From: Ryuthela nishihirai | Taxonomy: Eukaryota; Arthropoda; Arachnida; Araneae; Heptathelidae | Direction: 5' to 3' | Assembly: GCA_038380435.1 (NCBI GenBank) | Contig: JAWZYU010000128.1 | Span: forward strand, 248,001 to 312,000 | Length of the DNA stretch: 64,000 bases | In this document: in pieces, positions 55,771 through 64,000 of the stretch | Position numbering within the stretch: position 1 is the stretch's first letter | How the letters are laid out: each line of letters starts with the position of its first letter | Notes under the pieces: model-generated | The model's database searches: none | What the model saw: the letters and a program-made list of their open reading frames with translations, nothing else | What the model was told of the DNA's origin: nothing | Made by a program: the position numbers and the translations under genes

Positions 55771-57156
55771 TCCTAAACCTTTTGACCAATATTAGAGAAC
55801 AGAAACAAGTAATCCTATAACGAATAATTTCTTAAATATGAGATATCATTAACAGTATTTTCATTCTGTAAGGATTTAGTCATCATAAATTGAAATAATG
55901 GACCATTTGCGTTGATGTTAAACAACGTCAAGTATAATATAACTATGCCAAATACTCATCAAGTACAATTATGTCAATTAAGGTTTGTAACAGAAAAACC
56001 TTGGAAATCTATCTTTAAAATCATTATTATTATCCAGTTATTAGTACTATATATATGTGTGTTAGACAAGCATAAGTTCTTTTCACCTGCAATAGCTGAT
56101 GTATAATGGATCGTTTAAAGAAACTGCAAGCAAACTTATCTGACAAATCACATACACCTAGAAATATTTAACAGTCAACCGACGTCACCAGCTCCTGTCT
56201 AAAACAATGATGACCATGTTTTATTGACGCCCACCCTTCAACGAAAAGCAGATTTGTGACAAAATCGAAGCGCTTTCTTTGGAAAATTATCTTATTGGTG
56301 CGTTAGTTGGTTAAGCAAATCACAAAATAAAGCTCATTTATATGTATTCATTTAAAGTGCAATCGTTAAGCTACCATGAAAACACAAGAATTAGTTCGAC
56401 TGAGTTTTCTGTGTAGTTATATTATATTTAATATAAGGCTAAAGAAAAACATGAACTTTGCATTGAAATAAAAAAAATCTTAAAGCAAAATTGAATGGTC
56501 TTAATAACAAAATATGATATTATTCTTTTCTTTCGTTGGAATAGAAATTCAATGCTTTATGCATACCATAATAACGAGAAAATCATTAAAGAGATAGAAA
56601 CACTATAAATGTGAAAACGCAATTTTTGAGATATTCTAATCGTTTGATAAATATAAAAGTCAACCAGATTATGCATAAACAATTACAACACTAGCAGACA
56701 CGTTTTACACTTTTTACAACTTTTACACGTTTTACACTTTTTACAACACTAGCAGATGGAGGAGGGAATCATTTTGAGCCATAACCTATATTTAGTCGTT
56801 TCAATAATCAGAAATGTTTAATAAATGATGCTTAAAAAACTTTTGCACAGAACATCTTATATTTGATGAAAATAATATAAGCAAATTAAACATTTGTATT
56901 TTTACCCTTGCTACGCAACCCACTCCTCTCTTTATATTTATTACACGATACCATAAAGATAAAACGATTTTTTCCCGTAGAACAAAAATTATCAGTTATA
57001 GTTTGGAACCTCGAATTCGAGTTAAAAAAAGACTAAATTATCAGAGTTTTTAGAGAAAAAAAAGACTAAATTATCGTATAACCTCTCTCGTGTAGTAGTG
57101 ATGGTTGTGTTCAGCAAAATTGTATTTAAAAATGAATTTACCCCCTATAAATTATT
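55771..57156. other. AT-rich stretch without a gene
   Basis: Only a local repeat is seen at 56686-56753, where ACAACACTAGCAGA and CGTTTTACACTTTTTACAAC each occur twice. Confidence 0.45.
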
Positions 57157-58382
57157 ATGCTAATTTATAGAAAATATTTTGCTTTAAAAACCATCGGTGT
57201 AACAAGGAAACAAATAGTGGGGACCACCCCTCTGCGGTACCTAAGTAACGCAGATAATGCAACGATTGATATCTCAGTAAAAAAAAAACGAACTAAAAAT
57301 CGTATAGTAGTGCTAATAAAGCTACTTCAAAATGCAAATCCTTTTTTCCTTCGCGATTTCATATTACTTTAAATTCTCTAAACCTTAGAGCAAAAGTAGT
57401 TTCAAATATTGCTAGTAATTTATACATAGAAATTAAAAAAAAAAATATTCACTGCACAATAAAGACATATATGTATAATATACTCTACAGACCTTCTACT
57501 ATGGCTTATAAATTGCAGTTATATGCGATACCTGGCTATAAAATATATCATAAATATCAAAATCAAATGAGATTTGGAGGGCTAATTATTTTTCTGAAAG
57601 ACTGTATTACAGTATATGAAATTAATACAAATTTTGTTAGTGCTGATTTGATGGAAATTAAATTTAAACGTAATAATTTAGTATTTATTTTAATTGCATT
57701 TTATAGATTACATTCATACATTAAGCAAACCCTTATTAATGAACTGGAAAATAAATTAGAAACTGTAAATTATAATACTGCTATATTAATAGGAGATATT
57801 GATATTGATTTAAGAGGTAATGATAGTATTAGACATATAGAGTAATTCTGTCTAATGTTTTTAAGGAGTGTCATGAGGAGATTACTATGGAGGAATCAAA
57901 GACATATCTTGATCATGTGTTTATACAAAGTATCGCTGTAAATAATGTAAACACTTATATCATTAAGCTACATATTACTAATCATTATTTCATTGGTTTA
58001 AACATTCAGTCTGAAATGAACAAAAGTATAGAAAGTTTAAAAGAAATACGTAAGATAAATATTACAAAACTAAAAGAACAATTGGAAGACAAAGATTGGA
58101 ATGAGGTTGAAATGGAAAGAGATATCAATAAATCTTTCGAAACGTTTTATTAGAATTACAAATATTATTAAAAAATCAAAATACACTACACAATTAAAAC
58201 GGAAACAAAACAAATTGGAATCTTGGATGACGGATGGACTTAAACCATCTATTACAAAACGAAATAATTTGTGCAAATTACGAAAAATTCAGCCTTTTAA
58301 TACTGATTTAAATAATTATTTTAAAAACTATGGAAATTTACTGTTGAAATTAATCAGAGAAACATTCGAATTTCCACAGTAA
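57157..58382 (+). pseudogene. CR1/Jockey-type LINE, endonuclease end
   Basis: The open frame at 57471-57845 reads MAYKLQLYAIPGYKIYHKYQ, RFGGLIIFLKDCITVYEIN, NELENKLETVNYNTAILIGD and IDIDLRGND (the GDFN catalytic box, F to I and N to D). 57887-58153 reads KTYLDHVFIQ, TNHYFIGLNI (SDH box degraded) and DKDWNEVEMERDINKSFETF. 58101-58382 continues as KRKQNKLESWMTDGLKPSIT. These are the second half of the endonuclease and the linker before reverse transcriptase. Few frame breaks but key residues lost. No reverse transcriptase follows. Confidence 0.78.
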
Positions 58383-58974
58383 GATGGGGTAAAATCCGAA
58401 AGCTAAAAAACCGTTCTCTTTGAAAACGAGCATTCCATATTCACCAGAGATGACATATTATTCTTCTGATTTCTGTATATCTGGTTATGCGGTATCTGAA
58501 TTTGAATTTCTAAGTTCAGATCTGTTAATAAAACTTTCTCCCACAAAATAACAGTAATGTTAAACACTCAAATTAAAATCAGCTTAACTTTTGCAATAGA
58601 CTTATGATATGTAAAATTATTTTCATTTATTTTTGTCTCTAAAATAGTTATATTGATTGGCATTTGATTTAATATTGTAACTGATTTAGATCATATGTAT
58701 TTTCTGGAAAAATCTGATTCACCCAATTATCATTTTACCATAACTATGAGTGCACAAATATGTATATTGCATTCAACGTATCGTAAACAATTTGAAATTT
58801 GATTAACAGCATGTTAATTGCTAAAATTAAAGAAAGAAACCTTAAAGTGGACTAAAAAAGGAAAAATAATTTGAAGACTAAAAGGAACAGTGGTTAATGC
58901 AATCTCACACTCATTATGCAAACAAGTAATGAAGGTTTAAGAAATAGTTTAAGGATTTCGCGATAATTTTTTTT
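58383..58974. other. AT-rich stretch without a gene
   Basis: No supported feature. Confidence 0.45.
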
Positions 58975-59085
58975 TTACTTCAAACTTAGACATATCATAC
59001 AGATATATCCGTAATCTAGTACTCACGGAGAAAATTTAAGTTATTTGTAGATTGAACGAAATATTTAAAATTTAGGAAATTTAAT
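58975..59085 (-). repeat. R1 repeat, partial copy
   Basis: Reverse complement: TTTCGTTCAATCTAC, AGATTACGGATATATCTGTA and TGATATGTCTAAGTTTG. Confidence 0.7.
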
Positions 59086-59247
59086 ATATAAATAAAGTGG
59101 AAGTTTCAAGTGTAATTTGTTTTTCTTCTTCAATTTGATATTTCAATAATACGGGCAGTAATTTGTTTGGCAAATTTAAGACCATTGAACGAAACTGATT
59201 GATACGGAAATTAGCTGGTTTCTCAAAAATAATCATAATATTTCTAA

Positions 59248-59340
59248 ATTTACTCAACTAATCTCAGTATACCTATACTGAGATTAGTTTTTATTATATA
59301 CTAATCTCAGTATACCTATACTGAGATTAGTTGAGTAAAT
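59248..59340. repeat. Nested palindromes
   Basis: ACTAATCTCAGTATA-CC-TATACTGAGATTAGT is a 15-bp-arm hairpin, present twice (about 59257-59288 and 59300-59331). The pair is enclosed by ATTTACTCAA/TTGAGTAAAT so that the whole 93-bp stretch is also a palindrome. Confidence 0.93.
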
Positions 59341-59401
59341 CTACTAAATCATACTATCATCAATACTAAATCAGTTCCGTACCAATCACAGTAGCTTTAA
59401 A

Positions 59402-59610
59402 AATAATAATATTTCCTCCTCATGCAGCTACTTGTCAAAGTGGTCTGACAGGAGTTTTTCAGTATTATACGCCAGTATTCAAAGAGTGAGGAGGTCGAGA
59501 ATTCAGCAAAAAGGCAACACAATCATCCAGGTCTCACTAGGGTCTCCTCGGACTAGGTCCCTTTGATCTGTAGCAAAGCGCGCTAACACTTTGCCACCCG
59601 ACGGCATAGG
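59402..59610 (-). repeat. SINE2 copy
   Basis: Minus-strand head CCGTCGGGTGGCAAAGTGTT (A-box region, decayed), body CTGAATTCTCGACCTCCTCA-like and CAAGTAGCTGCATGAGGAGG tail side. The order agrees with 41655-41812. Confidence 0.75.
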
Positions 59611-60567
59611 AGTTCTGGAATTCCTTTTCTTTCTGCTGATTAAAAGTGGAAAACCAAATTGTTTTAAATAAGCAGTCATACCCTCACGTAATGAATTCCA
59701 ATCAGAATACTTCGTTATATACATAAAGTGATATTCGAATAATGATCGAAAAGGTTTCTAAGAAGCAAAATACACTATGTTTGGAAGCTCAAATAATAAA
59801 TACTGTACTGTAAAAAAAATATGACTATATAAATTCAGATAATAAAGAGTAGTTAATTATTTTCCATATTTCATTCACCTAAAGAACAGTTCTTTTTTTT
59901 TTGCATGAAGCATTGGAATCATTGGGGATAAATTCTGATCTCTGGCTCTTACGAACCAATGGAAATGAGCTTCAACATCCGGATATTAAGCGAATTTAAT
60001 GTTTTTATCCTGAATCGTTTTTAATTTAAAAATGGTAATAATTTTTATTTTACATCATATTTAAAGTAAGGAAAAAAATACATATATAATGAATATCATT
60101 CTACGAAGCCATGGGAATAATATTCATTAATATTTATTAATATTATTTAAGTTTGGATCAATTCCATTTCATATAAATTTCACACAATATATATGATTAT
60201 AAAATATAAGTAAGTAAAAATGAAAGCAAGGAATTCGTTTTTAAAATGAAGGAAATGAAATGTTATTAGTGAATTTTCAATTTACCAATATTTTTTGTTT
60301 TATTCTTGGTGATTCGTTAAAGATAGATGGTACTTGGTACGCTCGGGTACAGATCGGGTATTTTTACAATAGTTTTTAATGATTTTAGGCAATAAGTATT
60401 ATCCCTTAGTGTTCAACTTTTATGTTGGATGTAGTGAGCTTTTTCAGTTTTGAAAGTTTTACTTAAGTAATATTTTAGAATTATAATGTATAAATCGTCG
60501 ACTGGTAGGGTGGCTAACTTAAAAAACCTTCCTTCTTGAGGTTGGAGTTTCTAATAAGGACAGAAAT
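59611..60567. other. AT-rich stretch without a gene
   Basis: No supported feature. Confidence 0.45.
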
Positions 60568-60840
60568 CTATATTGTTTTTAAAATACTGCTTTGTATTCT
60601 AAAAATGAGATCAATATGATATGTGTCAGTTGATCCATAGACTAAGCCATATCGAAAAATAGATTCACATAAAAATTTATGTACTAAGATACATACGCTA
60701 GTGGGAACTGCACTCTGCAATTTATGGATTTTATAAGCACCTCTTCTAAGCCTATAACGTAGAATATTAATATAAGTCTTCCATCTGAAATGCCTTTTAG
60801 GAATTTCTAGTTTCAAAATGCGCCTTGACAATCCCCAATT
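60540..60840 (-). pseudogene. LINE C-terminal fragment
   Basis: The frame at 60568-60831 reads LRRGAYKIHKLQSAVPTSVC, ILVHKFLCESIFRYGLVYGS and IDLIFRIQSSILKTI. This is the 'thumb' region of CR1/Jockey-type reverse transcriptase (residues leading to a YGxxxW-like box). The frame is open for 87 codons but both ends of the protein are missing. Confidence 0.65.
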
Positions 60841-61399
60841 GATATATTACAGAGGGTGAAGATTCTGAAACGATTTGCGGCAGGATATAAATATTTTTTC
60901 TTCGACTTTAGTTCCTTAAAATGGAGATAATCTTTCACCAAAACAATAAAGCACTTCGCTGCTTGAAATATTTATAATTTTATTACATATATACACGTGC
61001 TTCGACCATTTATATTTTTGCCTGCTGCATCACTGTGACTTTAACTATGAAAGAAGAGGTTTTATACCATTCACCACTTGAATACTCATAATAACTTGAA
61101 TTCTAAAGGAGAAATTAATCTAAGTTAATCTTAAATCCACTGAAGACCAATCGACACTACTCATCATCTTTCTGCCATTTGCAACAGAGGAATTTTCCAA
61201 CGTTGACAAATCTCGTCACACGTTCGCATTGTCCAACAGTCAAAACCTCACTGCAGCTCCTCTCGCATTCCCACAGTATTCTCTCACGCAGCCTTCTGAC
61301 TTCTAACTCATCCCCTCAGGGTTTCAAGGGCGAGTTCACTCTCTGAGACTTCCCCCTGCTGACTATATTGCTACGTTACAATGATGAGACTATTAGAGA
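60841..61399. other. Stretch without a gene
   Basis: No supported feature. Confidence 0.4.
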
Positions 61400-63700
61400 G
61401 ATCAGATATATTTCTTGGTGTCTGTCTCTGGAATTCATTCGTTTGATTTCCGACTTATTCCTTTCGGAGAATTCAAATTTAAAAAGCTGCGATGCATTGC
61501 GACCCGGATTAGAGAAATTGCATATATAAGTGTGTTGGCTCTTTTCTTTCCCATTCAGTGAATTGGCTTGATTTTCGACTGATTCTGTTGAGAGAAATTC
61601 AATAATGAAGAAATGATCGGTCTACTGAAAACCGGATTAGAGACGGGATCCATAAATGTGGTGCCATGAGTTTTTACACTTCGTCCGTTTTATTTTTTAC
61701 TGTTCTGTTCACAGGGAATACGCTTCTAGAGGAGTTTCGTTATCGGTTATTTCGGCATTACACTGACTTTTGACAAGTGTTGATCAAGATCAGATGCACT
61801 TTTTTACCATTGTTTAACGCTCTTCTAAACAAGGAGAGCCTTCGGTTAAAACGTGCAAATAAATATCACCGCTGGCATAATTAGGACACGAAACTGGAAA
61901 CATTAAAATACGAGACTCGCGTTACAGACTCAGCCAAAAACCACCCCGAAAATATGACGGAATAGTTGTTTTAATAAATCCACAAACTGGCGAAAAGCAA
62001 TAGGAAGATCGGTAGCAATAGCTCGTTATTATTAAAGAAGCTGTTCGAAGCAAATTACTGCCCCCCTTTTTCTTAGGGGGCGTTATATGCAGTCGGCACT
62101 TCTGCTCTCGATGTTGTACACAGGCGACGTTTTCTTCTCATGTTTTTGTCCTCGATAACTTTGCATTCGGCATTCTATCATGGAAACGTTCACGAGACAA
62201 TTAGCTATAATTTTCTCTACTATCAAATTAATTATCAAACAAATATCAATTAGTAGTTAAATTATCAATAACTGTTAGTTATTAAATAGACAGTTCTCCA
62301 TTCGAATTCTCAATTAGCAACCATTTGCAAATTAATCTGGGAAATTGGTATAAATCTATATAAAGCAAAATTGCATATCTTCAATCTTCGATGTTTATTT
62401 TATCGTATTTTTATTGAGATTATGAATTTCACTTTTTATTACAAAAGATGGAAACAAAGTTTTGCAATAACTATGATCATACGAAAAGAAAATCATTTCC
62501 TTTATTGGAACGCGCAATCACTTCCTCCCCCATCCATCCCAATTCAGCTTTTTAACAGAAATTGTCTTCCCGATTGAAGATGTAAACGAAAATCTGTTTA
62601 CCGCATGAAACAGAATATGTGATAATTAGAATGTTCATAATTTGGAATGTTCATTTCACCAATTGAATCCTGTCACTTTAAATTATTTCGTTCAAGAGAA
62701 ACAAAATGTTCAAAATATTTAATTTTATTCAGTGTTGATTTAGAGTTCTGTGAGGTTTGGGTCCTTGACATGGGTTCAATTGATTTCCAATTACTTTAAA
62801 ACTACGAATAGAAAGGGATAAAAATATCAAAATCCAGTTTAACTGATGTTGGTTTTAAATTCCAGAGGAAATTGTCGCATCTTGCTTCTAAATGGGTTCC
62901 GTTAATTTCTTAATGTTCTGTTCGGATAAAAGATACTAAATATATTCATGTTATTGAGTATCGGATTAGTGAGACTGACGATTGTGTTGTGGGGTTTAGT
63001 TTCTTGAAATATATTCCTTTGAATTCCAATCGTTCCGTTTAGTAGGAACAGAAAGGCATAGAAGTATGAAATTCCGGTTTAACAGAAGTCGGATTATGGT
63101 TGGTAATAAATTAGGGAGTAGAGTTGTAAATATCGCCTCTTTCCTCTAATGCATTCTGTTAATATCATATTGCTTTTTCGGATAAAAATGACCAAAGATA
63201 TTCGTTTTATTGAGTATCGGATTAGTGAGAATGATAATAGTCTTATGCGGTCTACTTCCCTGGAGTACATTCTTTTGAATTCCAATTGTTTCATTTCGAA
63301 GGAACAGGACGTGATAAAAATATGCAAGAGTGTTTAAGAAGCGTCGAATAAGAGGAAATAGATTTAACAAACATCGGCTGCTTTGATTTATTCCACTTTC
63401 TTTGATTTACTCTACTTTGCGTTCGTTTTTTTTCGTTCAGTAAGAAAAAAAAAATATTAGAAATTTTGTTTTATTGAGTATCGGATTAAGGAGTATAGTT
63501 GAAGTCTTATGCAAATTGCAGAGTTTTCTTTTGACTTCTAACTGCTTCATTTAGAAGAAACAAACTTTAAAAAATTCCGTTGTAGTGGAATATCGGAGTA
63601 TAGAGAATAGATGTATACCTTTTATTGTAGGTCGGATTGGAAAGAACAGATACAATTATCGATTACGTTGAGTTATAAATAATTTCGTTTTACGTAGTGC
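61400..63700. repeat. Degenerate tandem array, about 260-bp period
   Basis: TTATTGAGTATCGGATTA recurs at 62951, 63207 and 63471 (steps of 256 and 264). Between them TTTGAATTCCAATCGTTCCG-type and GTTAATTTCTTAATGTTCTG-type words alternate. More diverged units (CGGATTAGAGA) are at 61507 and 61632. The section 61670-62700 is less clear. Confidence 0.65.
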
Positions 63701-63737
63701 TGGATTTCAGAGACTTCCGAGAAGGAATGCTTTACGT

Positions 63738-63903
63738 ACCCAGGGGGTACGTAAAGCATTAAAGGTTGAGAACCACTGATATATATGATTTTTATTCCCA
63801 TTGTTATACTATAACTATAGTTTTATCCATCTATACATGGGGTACGCCAATTACATACACATTTCCAGGGGGTACGTGAAGCATAATAGGTTGAGAATCA
63901 CTG
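63738..63903. mobile_element. Two tandem right ends of the hAT element family at 15528
   Basis: CAGGGGGTACGTAAAGCATT...GGTTGAGAACCACTG (to 63778) and TTATTCCCATTGTTATACTA...CAGGGGGTACGTGAAGCATA...GAATCACTGGTCTA (to about 63906) both match 15740-15850. No left end is present. Confidence 0.8.
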
Positions 63904-63957
63904 GTCTAAATAATAGTGTATATTACACAAACATGAACAATTTTCCTTCCTTTTTAG

Positions 63958-64000
63958 CAGCACTGTTTGGCACTCAGTGGTTTAAGTGGCCAGGTCATAA
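63958..64000 (-). repeat. SINE1 3' end, cut by the window edge
   Basis: GCACTGTTTGGCACTCAGTG and GTTTAAGTGGCCAGGTCATA match the reversed SINE1 tail (compare 5572-5606). The rest lies outside the window. Confidence 0.7.

Overview
The window is AT-rich metazoan nuclear DNA that consists almost entirely of mobile-element remains. The mix is tRNA-headed SINEs, CR1/Jockey/I-type LINEs, a Penelope-like element, Tc1/mariner copies, hAT-type non-autonomous elements, MITEs and minisatellites. There is no operon structure, no rRNA and no intact host gene. The mix is typical of an arthropod, and I would guess a chelicerate such as a spider, but only weakly, because no host gene is present to place it. 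Most open frames are short, broken, or shadows of repeats.

Layout. 1-6400: short repeats (30-bp palindrome, a duplicated ~350-bp block, SINE and MITE fragments, a Tc1-type N-terminal remnant, a full SINE1). 6400-24500: a LINE 3' end leads into one arm (6990-9795) of a large inverted duplication whose other arm is at 22025-24535. The 12.2-kb spacer holds a Tc1-type element with a DD36E-like spacing, a Penelope-like element flanked by ~400-bp repeats in direct and inverted order, three hAT-type elements with recognisable 8-bp target duplications, and a second Tc1-type element. 24500-30200: unexplained DNA, SINE2 and SINE1 copies, a third Tc1-type remnant and a decayed C2H2 zinc-finger sequence. 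30220-32910 and 42118-44832: a directly repeated 2.7-kb block. It carries a LINE-A 3' end, a Tigger-like 64-codon frame that is almost unchanged between the copies, an undescribed repeat (R1), and the 5' end of LINE-B. Between the blocks lie SINEs, a foldback MITE, a 64-bp minisatellite whose units carry TGACGTCA-type and AAAATGGCGG motifs, and an I/Jockey-type LINE with an RNase H-like tail.

44900-64000: a long decayed LINE reverse transcriptase, a full SINE1, the LINE-B endonuclease region (nearly readable), a Tc1-type remnant, an undescribed 560-bp inverted-repeat element, another LINE end, a SINE1 with a 33-bp perfect hairpin, a second zinc-finger remnant related to the first, a LINE endonuclease region, nested palindromes and a degenerate ~260-bp tandem array.

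The genes do not form a pathway. LINE-encoded enzymes may have mobilised the SINEs, and Tc1/hAT transposases from elsewhere would have moved the MITEs. The most informative content is structural: the inverted and direct large duplications, repeated exact or near-exact short segments, and several repeat families that I do not recognise. All identities are by eye; no alignment or database search was run.
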